Positions 52,026 to 60,770 of a stretch of 64,000 bases of DNA are shown here, in pieces. The translations under genes were made by a program, and so were the position numbers. The stretch is taken from positions 1 through 64,000 of the forward strand of contig VBEG01000024.1 of NCBI GenBank assembly GCA_005882115.1, given 5' to 3'. Position 1 is the first letter of the stretch. Every line of letters begins with the position of its first letter. Below the pieces are notes generated by a model that was given only the letters and a program-made list of their open reading frames with translations, did not search any database and was not told the origin of the DNA. This DNA comes from Chloroflexota bacterium (GTDB taxonomy: Bacteria > Chloroflexota > Dormibacteria > Dormibacterales > Dormibacteraceae).

Positions 52026-53335
52026 TTCATGGCCCAGAGCGCTTTGAACGTGTCCCAGCCCATGCGGACCATGCCCTCCTTGCGCAGCATCCTGAAGATG
52101 TTGCGTTGCTTGTCCCACTTCGACGCCCCATCGACGCGGAAGAACTCGTCCATCGAGCGGTCCAGGACGGATGGATATTTCGTCAGCATCTGAGGGTTGT
52201 GCTCGAGGAGGGGCACCGCCTTGTCGTACTTCTTCATGTCCGCCATGATCCAGGAGTGGTCGAGCCTGCCCCGGTACTCGGCAAGCCTTCGTTCTGAGAA
52301 GTCGCCAGCCTCCTTGGCGTGGATCACGGTCTCGCCCGCGAGCCGGCCCGACTCCATCGCAAGGTTCGATCCCTCCCGATGGACAGGGTTGGACAGCATC
52401 GCTGCGTCGCCGCAGACCAGGTATCCGGGTCCGTACACGCGCGGGATCCCGCGGTAGCCGCCCTCCGGAATCAGGTGCGCCAGGTACTCCACCGTCTCGG
52501 CTCCGCGCAGCAGTGGCTTGACCGCAGGGTGCTGCTTGAAGTGCTCGATCAGATCGTTGGGCGTGCGCAAAGTCTTGTTGAACTCGCTCAGCAGCGCGCC
52601 ACCTCCAACCGAAAGCGTGTCGCGGTTGGTGTAGATGAACATGAATCCCGACATCCCCATGGTGGAGTCCCCGAAGCATTCGATCGTGCAGCCCTCGCCA
52701 GACTCGCAGTTGAAGCGCTCCTCGATCAGGCCGGGATCGAGCTGCATGATCTCCTTGACCGCCATCGCGACTTCGTTGTCCCGCAGCTTCCGGCGGAGCG
52801 GCTTGCCGTTGATCACGGTGTTCTCGAGCAGTCCGGCGCCCAGGCCGATGCCTTCGCAGACGATCGTGACTTCGGCGTAGACATCGTCACCCCGTCCGGT
52901 GCCGGCGCCGATCACGCGTCCGTTCTTGACGATGAGGCGATCCACGACGGTTTCCGGGACGACCATCGCGCCGCCCTTCTCGGCTTGCTCCGCAAACCAG
53001 GCGTCGAACTTCGCGCGCAGCACCGAGTAGGAATGCGGATGCGCTCGGTTGCGTAGGTTCTTGTAGTCGAGGCCGATCGCAGCCTCGGGCGTCATCATCC
53101 ACCGCCGCTCCTCGATGATCGGGCGCTCCAGCGGTGCCTGCTTCCACTCGTCGCCTACGATCTCCTCGAGGTAGTGGTTGTAGAGGATGCCGCCCATGAC
53201 GTTCTTGGAACCTGGCTTCACGCCGCGCTCTAGCAAGGCGACCTGTAGGCCCGCTTTCGCCATCGTGATCGCGGCCGCGGTGCCGGCCGGACCGGCGCCG
53301 ATGACGACCGCATCGAATTTCTCTTCGTCAGCCAT
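52022..53335 (-). CDS. FixC-like electron-transfer flavoprotein:quinone oxidoreductase family
   Basis: A 437-residue flavoprotein. VVIGAGPAGTAAAITMAKAG binds FAD; VKPGSKNVMGGILY, RAKFDAWFAEQAE and LVCGDAAMLSNPVHREGSNLAMESGRLAGE are FixC/ETF-QO blocks. In nitrogen fixers FixC works with FixABX. Here no fixA, fixB or fixX lies nearby and no ferredoxin-like tail is fused, so the partner is unknown. With the acyl-CoA dehydrogenases in the window an ETF link is plausible. Confidence 0.85.
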   Translation of the reverse strand: MADEEKFDAVVIGAGPAGTAAAITMAKAGLQVALLERGVKPGSKNVMGGILYNHYLEEIVGDEWKQAPLERPIIEERRWMMTPEAAIGLDYKNLRNRAHPHSYSVLRAKFDAWFAEQAEKGGAMVVPETVVDRLIVKNGRVIGAGTGRGDDVYAEVTIVCEGIGLGAGLLENTVINGKPLRRKLRDNEVAMAVKEIMQLDPGLIEERFNCESGEGCTIECFGDSTMGMSGFMFIYTNRDTLSVGGGALLSEFNKTLRTPNDLIEHFKQHPAVKPLLRGAETVEYLAHLIPEGGYRGIPRVYGPGYLVCGDAAMLSNPVHREGSNLAMESGRLAGETVIHAKEAGDFSERRLAEYRGRLDHSWIMADMKKYDKAVPLLEHNPQMLTKYPSVLDRSMDEFFRVDGASKWDKQRNIFRMLRKEGMVRMGWDTFKALWAMK

Positions 53336-53344
53336 CCACCCAAA

Positions 53345-53938
53345 TTGAAGCTCATTGGGCTGACAGGCGGCGCCGGGTCGGGCAAGTCGACCGTGGCAGA
53401 GATGTTTCGCGAGCTAGGCGCGACGGTGATCGATGCGGACCAGGCGACTCACGCCGTATACGCGCCAGAAAGTTTGGGATTTGATCTCGTCGAGCGCGAA
53501 TTCGGTCCCGATTACGTCCGCAACGGCCGGATCGACCGCGCCCGCCTGGGCGAGCTCGTCTTCCACGACGCGGACGCCCGGCAGCGTTTGAACGCGATCG
53601 TGCATCCGCTCGTGCGCGAGTGGATGGCTGCTCGCACAGCCGAGGCCCTGATGCATGGGGCCAGCGTCGTGGTGCAGGACGTGCCCCTTCTTTTCGAAAA
53701 CGGACTCGAGGATCTTTACTCAGAGGTCGTCCTGGTCTATGTCCCTGAGCCGGTTCAAGTGCAGCGATTGGTCGAGGGGCGCGGTTTGAGCGAAGACAGG
53801 GCGCGCGCGGTCATCGCCTCGCAGATGCCCATCGACGACAAGCGAGCTCGCGCGAAACAAATCATCGACAACAGCGGAAGCCGCGAAGTCACGCGCGAGC
53901 ACGTGGAGAGACTGTGGGCGGAGCTGGCGGCTAGATGA
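53345..53938 (+). CDS. coaE: dephospho-CoA kinase
   Basis: A 197-residue kinase from TTG 53345. P-loop GLTGGAGSGKST, DADQATHAVYAP, HPLVREWMAARTAE and QDVPLLFENGLEDLYSEVVLVYVPE are CoaE signatures. It makes CoA from dephospho-CoA. The stop overlaps the end of the convergent CoA-transferase gene by eight bases. Only nine bases separate it from the divergent FixC-like start. Confidence 0.93.
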   Translation: MKLIGLTGGAGSGKSTVAEMFRELGATVIDADQATHAVYAPESLGFDLVEREFGPDYVRNGRIDRARLGELVFHDADARQRLNAIVHPLVREWMAARTAEALMHGASVVVQDVPLLFENGLEDLYSEVVLVYVPEPVQVQRLVEGRGLSEDRARAVIASQMPIDDKRARAKQIIDNSGSREVTREHVERLWAELAAR

Positions 53939-55070
53939 CACCCTCCTGGCGCAATTCCTCGATCCGTTTCGGGTCGAGGCCGACAGCCGCGTAAACCTCT
54001 TCGTTGTGCTCGCCGAGGCGGGGTGGTTCGCGCCGGCGCCAGCCATCGGCCATGACAACCGCGGGCCTGATCTCGAGGCCCGACGCCTGGCCCAAGAACA
54101 GCCGCCTGGCGGCGATCTGTGGATGGTGCCTGACTTCGTCGATCTCCAGCACGGGCTCGCAGCATGCATCCAGCGGCGCCAGCGTTTCCTGCCACTCGCG
54201 TCGCGTTTGCGACGCGAAGATCTCCTCGAGCGCTGTCTGCGTCGCCGGATCTTCTGAATACTGCAGCTCGACGAGATCGAGCCTTTCCAGCGCGTTGCAA
54301 AGCGCGCTCCAGAATTTCGGCTCGAGGGCCGCCACGCTGAAGTAGCCGCCGTTCTTGCACGCGTAAACGCGGTAGCAGGCGTAACGGCCGGCCAGCCGTT
54401 GGTCGCCGCGCAAGACACTCTCGCCGGCGTCGCGCGCCGCAAAAGCCATCCCTAGCCACGTCACGGCACCGTCGGTCATCGACGCGTCGATCCACCGTCC
54501 CTCGCCACCCCGCTGCACTCCCATGAGCGCGCCGAGGATTGCCACCGCCGGTTGGAGCCCGCCGCCGCCGATGTCGGCGACCTGGACGGCGAGCGGAATC
54601 GGAGGGCCTTCGAGTTCTCCGTTGAGGCCGAGCCCGCCCGCGGTCGCCATGTAATTCAGGTCGTGACCCGCGCGCGATGCGAACGGTCCGTCCTGACCGT
54701 AACCGGTGATCGAGCACATGACCACGCGCGGGTTTCTCGCGTGGAGCACGTCCCACCCGATGCCAAGCCGCTCCATGACACCGGGGCGGTTACCCTCCAC
54801 GAGAACGTCGGCTCCTTCGACAAGGCGCAGCAACAGCTCTCGCCCGGCATCCGTCCTCAGATTCAAAGTGACGCTGCGCTTGTTGCGGTTGATGGCGTTG
54901 AAAAGGGCGCTCTGGCCATCGACGAGCGGGGGCGTCCAACGCATGTAGTCACCGGTCTCGGGCTCCTCCACCTTGATCACGTCGGCGCCCATGTCGGCGA
55001 GGAGCAGCGTGCAGTACCCGCCGGGAAGCAGCCGGGTCAGGTCGAGGACGCGGATTCCGGTCAGCGGCAT
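53931..55070 (-). CDS. CaiB/BaiF family CoA transferase
   Basis: A type III CoA transferase, 379 residues from ATG 55070, matching the family start MPLTGIRVLDLTRLLPGG; ATG 55097 adds nine residues. ADMGADVIKVEEPETGD and INRNKRSVTLNL are typical, and the catalytic Asp is in AGHDLNYMATAGGL. The EGRWIDASMTDGAV block follows. It could be alpha-methylacyl-CoA racemase or a CoA transferase; motifs do not decide. Confidence 0.85.
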   Translation of the reverse strand: MPLTGIRVLDLTRLLPGGYCTLLLADMGADVIKVEEPETGDYMRWTPPLVDGQSALFNAINRNKRSVTLNLRTDAGRELLLRLVEGADVLVEGNRPGVMERLGIGWDVLHARNPRVVMCSITGYGQDGPFASRAGHDLNYMATAGGLGLNGELEGPPIPLAVQVADIGGGGLQPAVAILGALMGVQRGGEGRWIDASMTDGAVTWLGMAFAARDAGESVLRGDQRLAGRYACYRVYACKNGGYFSVAALEPKFWSALCNALERLDLVELQYSEDPATQTALEEIFASQTRREWQETLAPLDACCEPVLEIDEVRHHPQIAARRLFLGQASGLEIRPAVVMADGWRRREPPRLGEHNEEVYAAVGLDPKRIEELRQEGVI

Positions 55071-55142
55071 GGCGAGCTCATTTTGGGCTGCGTTCATACG
55101 TTGGTAGGAGACTTCCGGCAGGCAGCCATGCGTTAATACGAT

Positions 55143-55679
55143 ATGGAAGAGGCCCGACCCAGCATGCGTCCCAGCAAGCACCATCTTGGCGAGATGTCGA
55201 TCAAGGTCCCGGCGCCGTTTGCCGGGCTCTCAGATCTTGGCTTCACGGCCCAGTACCGCGCGCAGCAGTTCAACGAACCCCTTCGGGACGTGCCGCTGCT
55301 TTTCGAAGGCCCCGAACCGCCGATGCGACGGCTCGCCGAAATCCTGCAGACCTTGAGCGGTACGAAGGCGTCGACGTACGCGTGGACCGACCCGGTCATG
55401 TTGAGCGACGAGGTCGTGATCCTCGCCTTCCGTGACCGCAGCGTGGACGGCCAAACTGTTTCCGACGGCGCGCGCATCGCCGACTACGTGCTCAACCTAG
55501 TGCAGCCGGTGGTGTTCACGTTTCTCCACGACTGCGCGGCGATCGCCCACCTCCGACTGTCGGATGTGATCGAGATGCGGGTGAGCGCGGAGAACAAGTC
55601 GATCGCCGAATTCGTGCTTCCGCTGGAGGACATCGTCCGGCCGAACGGCGAGCGATTGCTGTGGGGTTTGGCCTCCTAG
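55143..55679 (+). CDS. hypothetical protein
   Basis: 178 residues from ATG 55143 (ATG 55194, MSIKVPAPF, is an alternative). No recognised family. It is soluble and mixed in secondary structure (GLSDLGFTAQYRAQQFNEPLRD, TYAWTDPVMLSDEVVILAFRDR, VIEMRVSAENKSIAEFVLPLED). It is divergent from the CoA transferase, three bases short of the next small gene on the other strand. Confidence 0.55.
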   Translation: MEEARPSMRPSKHHLGEMSIKVPAPFAGLSDLGFTAQYRAQQFNEPLRDVPLLFEGPEPPMRRLAEILQTLSGTKASTYAWTDPVMLSDEVVILAFRDRSVDGQTVSDGARIADYVLNLVQPVVFTFLHDCAAIAHLRLSDVIEMRVSAENKSIAEFVLPLEDIVRPNGERLLWGLAS

Positions 55680-55681
55680 CC

Positions 55682-55915
55682 CTAGGGAGTCGGTGACGCG
55701 CTCGGCGAGGGCGAGTGCGACGGCGAGGGCGAAGGACTTGGGCTGTGCACGGCGCTCGCGCGCGCGCTGCTCGAAGTGTTCAGGTTCGGGAGGGTGACCG
55801 GACCGGGTCCCTGGTTGGCGAAGTAGAGCGCCACCGGGACGACGATCATGCCGGCGATCACGGTGAGCACAAACGTGACCGCCCCCCACTCCCGACGCAG
55901 CACAGCCCAGTTCAC
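55682..55915 (-). CDS. small membrane protein with Ser/Pro tail
   Basis: 77 residues. One helix (VTFVLTVIAGMIVVPVALYF) follows a short basic start (NWAVLRREWG). The rest is a flexible tail of repeated Ser-Pro units (SPSPSPSPSHSPSPSASPTP), probably on the outside. Similar small anchored proteins are common in high-GC Gram-positive-like genomes. Confidence 0.6.
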   Translation of the reverse strand: MNWAVLRREWGAVTFVLTVIAGMIVVPVALYFANQGPGPVTLPNLNTSSSARASAVHSPSPSPSPSHSPSPSASPTP

Positions 55916-55937
55916 GAGTGGTCGATTCTAGCGAGGG

Positions 55938-56204
55938 CTAGAAGTCGTCGTCGTCGGAATTGAGACCTTCCTCTTCCTTCTTCTTGCGCTGGTTCAGGAG
56001 TCGGATGAAGTCCTGCGCCCGCGCGAGCGCCTTCCAACGCTCCGGGAAGAAGTCTTGAACCAGGATCTGGCGGTCCGGCTGCTGGTAGACGGTGACGCAC
56101 CACTTGTTGAGCGTGCGCGAGACTTCGACCTCGAAGTCCTTCTCCGCGGTCTCATACCGAACAACTTTGTCGTCGTCGAATCTTCTTCGTCCTGAAACAG
56201 CCAT
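55938..56204 (-). CDS. conserved-looking small hypothetical protein
   Basis: 88 residues, charged at both ends (SGRRRFDDDK and RKKKEEEGLNSDDDDF). The middle (FEVEVSRTLNKWCVTVYQQPDRQILVQDFFPERWKAL) looks like a small beta-then-helix domain. No family recognised. The start is a clear ATG 56204. It is downstream of the galU stop by about 226 bases. Confidence 0.55.
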   Translation of the reverse strand: MAVSGRRRFDDDKVVRYETAEKDFEVEVSRTLNKWCVTVYQQPDRQILVQDFFPERWKALARAQDFIRLLNQRKKKEEEGLNSDDDDF

Positions 56205-56430
56205 AGGTAAATCACTCGGGCGGGGAATCGGCTCATAGAGCGCTTAACGATTATAGGGCTCGCTCGGTAGCCCTCGGCGAGAGATTCGGCGAGCCAGGTG
56301 GTCCAGATCAGGGCGCGGCGACGAGCAGCGCAGCGAGCGCATCCGGCATGCGTGAGCGAGCCGCGCAGGACGTACTGGGGCCCCCTCCGGGGGGAGTGGG
56401 CCGCATGGGCGCCGAAGATCCGCCGAGGGT
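56205..56430. other. intergenic region with GC-rich inverted repeat
   Basis: A 226-base gap between galU and the small hypothetical gene, on the same strand. Near 56379-56392 the run CCCCC-TCCG-GGGGG forms a strong hairpin about 40 bases past the galU stop, a candidate terminator without U-tract. The rest shows CGAGC and GCGAG repeats but no gene. Confidence 0.35.
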
Positions 56431-57351
56431 CTATCCGGGCGAGCCCGCAGCGCGGGGAGCGGCGTCCCGAACCGGGCTTTCGAGCAGTTCCCGGAGCAGC
56501 GGGGCGAGCTCGTCCCGTAGGCCTTCCCGCTTCATCGCAAGCATCAGATTGGCCCTCAGATACCCGGAAACGGTGCCCGTGTCGTAGTAGTCGCCCTCGA
56601 ACTCGAACGCCACCACTGGGTGGCGGCCCAGAGTCCGCTTGATGGCGTCTGTGAGCTGGATCTCCCTGCCGGCCCCCGGCTCGGCCCGGTCGAGCTCGTC
56701 GAAGACCGCCGGGGTGAGGATGTACCGGCCGAGGATGGCGAGGTCGGACGGTTCTGTTCCCGGCTCGGGTTTTTCGACCATATCGGTGACCTCGTGTATT
56801 CGTCCCTTGGCCCCGCTGGTGACGACCACGCCGTAGCGCCCGATCTCGCTCCGCGGAAAACGTCGGACCGCGATCACGGTCGCGCCGGTCGCGCGATGCG
56901 CGTCGATCAGCTGCTTCAAGCACGGCTCGCCGCCGAGGATCACGTCGTCGGCCAGGAGCACGGCGCATGCCTCACCTTCGACCTGGCGGCGGGCCGTCCA
57001 AACGGCATGACCCAAGCCGAGCGGCTCCTTCTGCTGGATATACGTGATGTCGAGCTGGTTGCTCAGGTCGTCGACCTCGGCCAGAATGCGCAGGAGGTCG
57101 CTCTTGCCGCGCTGCTCCAGGTAGTGCTCGAGCTCGAGCGAGCGGTCGAAATGGTCGACAATCGCTCGCTTGCCGCCGCCGGTGACCATGATGACCTGCT
57201 CGATTCCGCTCGCGATTGCCTCTTCGACGCCGTACTGGATCGTCGGCTTGTCGACGAGCGGCAGCATCTCCTTCGGCTGCGCTTTGGTGACCGGCAGGAA
57301 GCGCGTGCCAAGACCCGCGGCGGGAAATATCGCCTTGCGCACCCGCGTCAT
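56431..57351 (-). CDS. galU: UTP-glucose-1-phosphate uridylyltransferase
   Basis: A 306-residue nucleotidyltransferase from ATG 57351 (TTG 57360 also possible). KAIFPAAGLGTRFLPVTKAQPKEMLPLVDKP is the GalU N-terminal block; QQKEPLGLGHAV, LADDVI and DMVEKPEPG complete the family pattern. It makes UDP-glucose for glycan and lipid glycosylation. The C-terminus has a short extra Pro/Ala tail. Confidence 0.95.
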   Translation of the reverse strand: MTRVRKAIFPAAGLGTRFLPVTKAQPKEMLPLVDKPTIQYGVEEAIASGIEQVIMVTGGGKRAIVDHFDRSLELEHYLEQRGKSDLLRILAEVDDLSNQLDITYIQQKEPLGLGHAVWTARRQVEGEACAVLLADDVILGGEPCLKQLIDAHRATGATVIAVRRFPRSEIGRYGVVVTSGAKGRIHEVTDMVEKPEPGTEPSDLAILGRYILTPAVFDELDRAEPGAGREIQLTDAIKRTLGRHPVVAFEFEGDYYDTGTVSGYLRANLMLAMKREGLRDELAPLLRELLESPVRDAAPRAAGSPG

Positions 57352-57368
57352 TGACGACAATCTATAGG

Positions 57369-57734
57369 GTGGACACGATCGAAGGTATTCGGCCGGGCAT
57401 CGAAGGACGCCTCGAGCGCGTCGTCGAAGGCAACCTTCTCACCCACCACGTGGGCGGCAAAGGCACGTTCGCGACTCCGGCCATGATCGGGCTCATGGAG
57501 CTGACCAGCCATCGCTCGGTAGAACGCCTGTTACCCGAGGGACATACCACCGTTGGATATGAAGTCCACGTCAGGCACCTGGCCCCGACCGCGCCCGGGC
57601 GGGCGATCGTCGTCAGCTCCCGCCTGACCGAGGTCAAAGGCAACAAGCTCTATTTCGAGGTCGAGTGTCGCGAGGGTGACACGCTGCTGGGCTCGGGCAT
57701 CCACAAGCGCGCGATCGTCCCGGCAACCTTCTAG
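57369..57734 (+). CDS. FlK-like acyl-CoA thioesterase
   Basis: A 121-residue hot-dog protein from GTG 57369; TTG 57351 would overlap the galU start. TPAMIGLMELTSHRSV has the Thr and Glu, and VGYEVHVRHLAPTAPGRAI the His, of fluoroacetyl-CoA thioesterase-type enzymes. The reaction is hydrolysis of a short acyl-CoA. Three bases later follows a small basic gene. Confidence 0.82.
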   Translation: MDTIEGIRPGIEGRLERVVEGNLLTHHVGGKGTFATPAMIGLMELTSHRSVERLLPEGHTTVGYEVHVRHLAPTAPGRAIVVSSRLTEVKGNKLYFEVECREGDTLLGSGIHKRAIVPATF

Positions 57735-57737
57735 CTC

Positions 57738-57905
57738 GTGGGCGACGAGCTCGACCGCGTGGCGCCGCGGGAAAGTGCCCGCAACAAGGCGCGCGACAAG
57801 AAGGTCCGAGGGCCGAAGGTCGTGGCGGTCAACCCCGGGCTGAAGAAGCTGGCCCAGCACCTGGCCGACAAACGCCGGCCGAAAAAATCGTCGCAAGCCG
57901 AGTAG
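57738..57905 (+). CDS. 55-residue basic protein
   Basis: A GTG-started frame of 55 codons beginning three bases after the thioesterase stop. The peptide is strongly basic (NKARDKKVRGPKVVAVNPGLKKLAQHLADKRRPKKS). No family recognised, though the charge suggests nucleic-acid or ribosome contact. Coupling to the thioesterase supports it as real. Confidence 0.5.
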   Translation: MGDELDRVAPRESARNKARDKKVRGPKVVAVNPGLKKLAQHLADKRRPKKSSQAE

Positions 57906-57946
57906 TCTGATCCGGTTCCGTCCAGGAGAACAGTGGGGGTTAGGCG

Positions 57947-58174
57947 ATGAAGGCGTACGTACTCATCAACGCGTCACCCGGGCGGGCACTTGAGGTGGCC
58001 AAGAAGATGGAAGGCGTGTCGGGCATCTCCGCCGCCGACGCCATCACGGGCGAGTACGACGTGATCGCGGTGTGCGAAGCCCCCGACGTCAACTCGATCG
58101 GCTCGCTGATCGTCGACAAGATCCAGAAGATCGACGGCGTCTTCAAGACGATCACCTGCCTTGCGGTGAAGTAG
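57947..58174 (+). CDS. stand-alone Lrp/AsnC ligand-binding (RAM) domain protein
   Basis: A 75-residue protein: AYVLINASPGRALEVAKKMEGVSGISAADAITGEYDVIAVCEA. This is the C-terminal effector-binding domain of Lrp/AsnC regulators without a DNA-binding half. Small stand-alone forms occur in many bacteria and are thought to form oligomers binding amino acids. The end overlaps the convergent epimerase gene by 23 bases. Confidence 0.85.
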   Translation: MKAYVLINASPGRALEVAKKMEGVSGISAADAITGEYDVIAVCEAPDVNSIGSLIVDKIQKIDGVFKTITCLAVK

Positions 58175-59114
58175 CTCCAGCAGCCTCGGCGGGCTCGGCC
58201 AGGACAGCGGCGACCTCGGGCAGCCGCGACAGCCACGGCGCCATGGCGGGCATCTCCTGCTCGAAGCTCCCGACCGACGGAGACCACGTCAGCTCGCGCC
58301 TGGAGTGCGAGTCGTCGTAGTAGCGCGATTTGCCGAGCACGTCGACGGCGTAGATGCCAGGCCAGAGGGCGCCGCCGCTCGGCGTCACCGTCTCGGCCGC
58401 GAGCGCCCTGAGGTAGGCGATGTCGTAGGGCAGCGACGAAACCTCCGCCGCGAAGCCGACCGCGCGCGCCGCTGACGAGACAAGGTCGCGCCACGTGGAG
58501 TCGAAACCGCCGATGAGGTAACGGTGCCCGGGCCGGCCGCGGTCCGACGCCGCAAGACACGCTCGCCCCACGTCCTCCCCGTAGACGAAGGTCTGCTTTG
58601 CCCTGCCCCCGCCCGGAAGCCACACGCGACCGTGGACCGCCGCCGCCATCAGACGCGGCAGGATCCACTCCTCGCCCTCGCCGAAGACCCGCGCCGGCCT
58701 GATGACGACGGCCTCGAGGTCGTCGCCGGCCGCGTCGAGCAGCCACTCCTCTTCGAACAGCTTCACCTTCTCGTACGCATACGTCGCCTTGAGCTCCGAC
58801 TTTTCCGTGATGCGCGTGAAGTGGCTGGATCCGTAGACGTCGGCGGTCGAGACGTGGACGATCCTGCGGACGCGCGCGCGACGCGACGCGGCGACCACGC
58901 GCTGCAACAGATGCGGCGGCTTCCTGCGGTAACGGACGCGGTGGCTTGGTGCTGCCGTCTGAGCGCACAACACGACGATCTCGACGCCGACGATCGCGTC
59001 GGCCAGCGTCTCGTCGTCCGCGTCCGAGTCGAGCTCGATGACCGGGACGTCGGCGGAAAGCGCGCGCGAGATGTGCCGCCCCAGAAACTCCCCCGCGCCG
59101 ATGACCAGGTGCAA
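58152..59114 (-). CDS. NAD(P)-dependent epimerase/dehydratase family protein
   Basis: A 320-residue extended SDR. The nucleotide motif is VIGAGEFLGRHI. STADVYG gives the Ser/Thr and Tyr of the active region, with YAYEKVK as the YxxxK pair. RPARVFGEGEEW and GGFDSTWRDLV follow. NAD-sugar epimerase or similar activity is likely; no specific substrate can be called. Confidence 0.8.
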   Translation of the reverse strand: MHLVIGAGEFLGRHISRALSADVPVIELDSDADDETLADAIVGVEIVVLCAQTAAPSHRVRYRRKPPHLLQRVVAASRRARVRRIVHVSTADVYGSSHFTRITEKSELKATYAYEKVKLFEEEWLLDAAGDDLEAVVIRPARVFGEGEEWILPRLMAAAVHGRVWLPGGGRAKQTFVYGEDVGRACLAASDRGRPGHRYLIGGFDSTWRDLVSSAARAVGFAAEVSSLPYDIAYLRALAAETVTPSGGALWPGIYAVDVLGKSRYYDDSHSRRELTWSPSVGSFEQEMPAMAPWLSRLPEVAAVLAEPAEAAGATSPQGR

Positions 59115-59126
59115 AACTGCCAGATT

Positions 59127-59744
59127 CTAGGCGCGGCGCCTGTTAAGGGCGATCGTGATGGAGTTGCGGACTCTGTCGACCACGCTGGTCACCCGGCGGC
59201 TCAGCTCCCACCACGCCGGGAGATCCGGCATGACCGGGGTTCCGATGGAAACGTCGATTGGCTTGAAAGGCCAAAGCCGGTCGGTGCCGCGCACGGCGAC
59301 CGGGCAGATCGGGACGCCGGCCTGCAGCGCGAAGTAGCCGATGCCGTTTTTGAGCGGGCGCAGCGCCCTGCCCCGCGAGTAGCGCCCTTCCGGAAAGATC
59401 AGCATCACGCCGTTACGCTCGAGCACCTGGTACACGGTGCGCAGGCCATGCTCATCGAGCTCGCCCTTGTTGGGTGAGATGGGGAAGACCCCGATCAGGG
59501 GCAGAAGCCTGCGCTTCCATGCCCGGTTGAACACAGTTTCGCGCTTGGCCATCGTGTAGATCAACGGCCGCTCCGGAAAGAAAGGAATGATGAACGCGGG
59601 GTCGAACCACGCCTGATGGTTGGCCGCGATGATGTACGGGGGCGTCGGGATGTTCTCGAGACCGGTCACGGTGACCCGGAAGAGATGGGTCACGACCCAG
59701 CGGGCGAGCCGCCGGATCAAAAGGTAGAAGCGCGCCGGCTCCAT
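59127..59744 (-). CDS. 1-acyl-sn-glycerol-3-phosphate acyltransferase-like protein
   Basis: A 205-residue PlsC-type acyltransferase. NHQAWFD is the catalytic HX4D box and FPEGRYSRG the glycerol-phosphate box. N-terminal hydrophobic residues (WVVTHLFRVTVTG) may dock to the membrane. It transfers an acyl chain to lysophosphatidate or a similar acceptor. Confidence 0.88.
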   Translation of the reverse strand: MEPARFYLLIRRLARWVVTHLFRVTVTGLENIPTPPYIIAANHQAWFDPAFIIPFFPERPLIYTMAKRETVFNRAWKRRLLPLIGVFPISPNKGELDEHGLRTVYQVLERNGVMLIFPEGRYSRGRALRPLKNGIGYFALQAGVPICPVAVRGTDRLWPFKPIDVSIGTPVMPDLPAWWELSRRVTSVVDRVRNSITIALNRRRA

Positions 59745-59829
59745 CGGCGTCGGGTGAACAAGGGGGTCGAGCGGCCCCGCGACGAGGTCCCGATACTCGG
59801 GACTCCTGTAGCGGACCTGGTCCGGAGGA

Positions 59830-60738
59830 CTAGCCGTCGAGGAATCGGTGGAGGACGCGGTTGAATTCCTCCGGTCGCTCGGCTTGCGGCGTGTGACCCG
59901 CGCCGTCGATCACGGCGAGCTGAGAACGCTCGATCAACGTGTGCGCGCGTTCGGCATGCGCCAGCGGAAACAGCGGATCGTCGGCGCCCCAGATCAGCTG
60001 GACCGGGATCTTGAGCTCGTTCAATCGCCGCGTCACGTCGTGGTGACCGCCCAAGAGCGCACGGGGGTTGACGAGCGCCCGCACCGTCGATAGGTAGGCG
60101 TTGTGAAATCCATCGGTGGCGTACATCTCGCGCAGGTCGTCCAGGTAGGCGTCGTCCATGGTGCGGCTCAGGTCGGCGCTGGCGCCCGAGTAGCGTGCCG
60201 CGACGCGGCGGATAATCGTCCGAGGGGCCCACGAAAGCGCGTCGCGCGCAAATCCCATCACGGCTTCGCCGACACGCGGGATGGTGACCAGGCCGTAGGC
60301 CATCTGCGCTATACGGACCTGGGGCCGTCCGAGGCCGAGCGTGTTGACGAGGACGAGCTTGCGGACAAGCTTTGGCTCCTCGAGCGCGAGCTCGAGCGCG
60401 ATGCGCCCACCCAGCGAGGCGCCGATGACGGCCGCGGAGCGGAGACCGCAGTCGTGCATGTAGCGCCGCACGAAACGCGCGAAGTACGGGATCGTGTAGC
60501 GGACGCGCGGCTTGTCGGTGCGGCCGTAGCCAGGCAGGTCGGGAGCCAGTACGCGGTGCCTCGTCGCGAACGGCTCCAGGTTGTAGCGCCACTCCATGTA
60601 GCCGGACGACCCCAGACCGTGGATGAAAACGACCGGCGTGCCCCTCCCGCCGTGCATGTGATGGACGCGCAGCGCCCCGAGGTCGACAAAACCGGAATGA
60701 ATTTTCTTCGGGGCTGCACTCGTTTCCTCCCCATACAT
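59830..60738 (-). CDS. alpha/beta hydrolase
   Basis: A 302-residue hydrolase from ATG 60738. FIHGLGSSGYMEW is the oxyanion strand, GASLGGRIALELA the nucleophile elbow, GADDPLFPLAHAERAH the acid, and GAGHTPQAERPEEFN the His. It resembles meta-cleavage product hydrolases and similar esterases. An in-frame extension to 60903 reads through repeat DNA and is not likely coding. Confidence 0.83.
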   Translation of the reverse strand: MYGEETSAAPKKIHSGFVDLGALRVHHMHGGRGTPVVFIHGLGSSGYMEWRYNLEPFATRHRVLAPDLPGYGRTDKPRVRYTIPYFARFVRRYMHDCGLRSAAVIGASLGGRIALELALEEPKLVRKLVLVNTLGLGRPQVRIAQMAYGLVTIPRVGEAVMGFARDALSWAPRTIIRRVAARYSGASADLSRTMDDAYLDDLREMYATDGFHNAYLSTVRALVNPRALLGGHHDVTRRLNELKIPVQLIWGADDPLFPLAHAERAHTLIERSQLAVIDGAGHTPQAERPEEFNRVLHRFLDG

Positions 60739-60742
60739 GGGC

Positions 60743-60770
60743 AGGTCCCGCGAAGCGGGGGTGGGGCTCA
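60743..60770. repeat. dispersed intergenic hairpin repeat (copy f)
   Basis: CCCGC-GAA-GCGGG followed by GGTGGGGC, just upstream of the hydrolase start and at the stop of the S51 gene. It keeps the second stem and tail of the family. Confidence 0.4.

Noticed and set aside
55994-56968. 324-codon frame across galU and the gap
   Set aside because: Out of frame with the clear galU gene and Arg-rich; no motif.
57360-57370. Leaderless promoter for the FlK-like gene
   Set aside because: TATAGG abuts the GTG directly, too close for a -10 element of a leaderless start.
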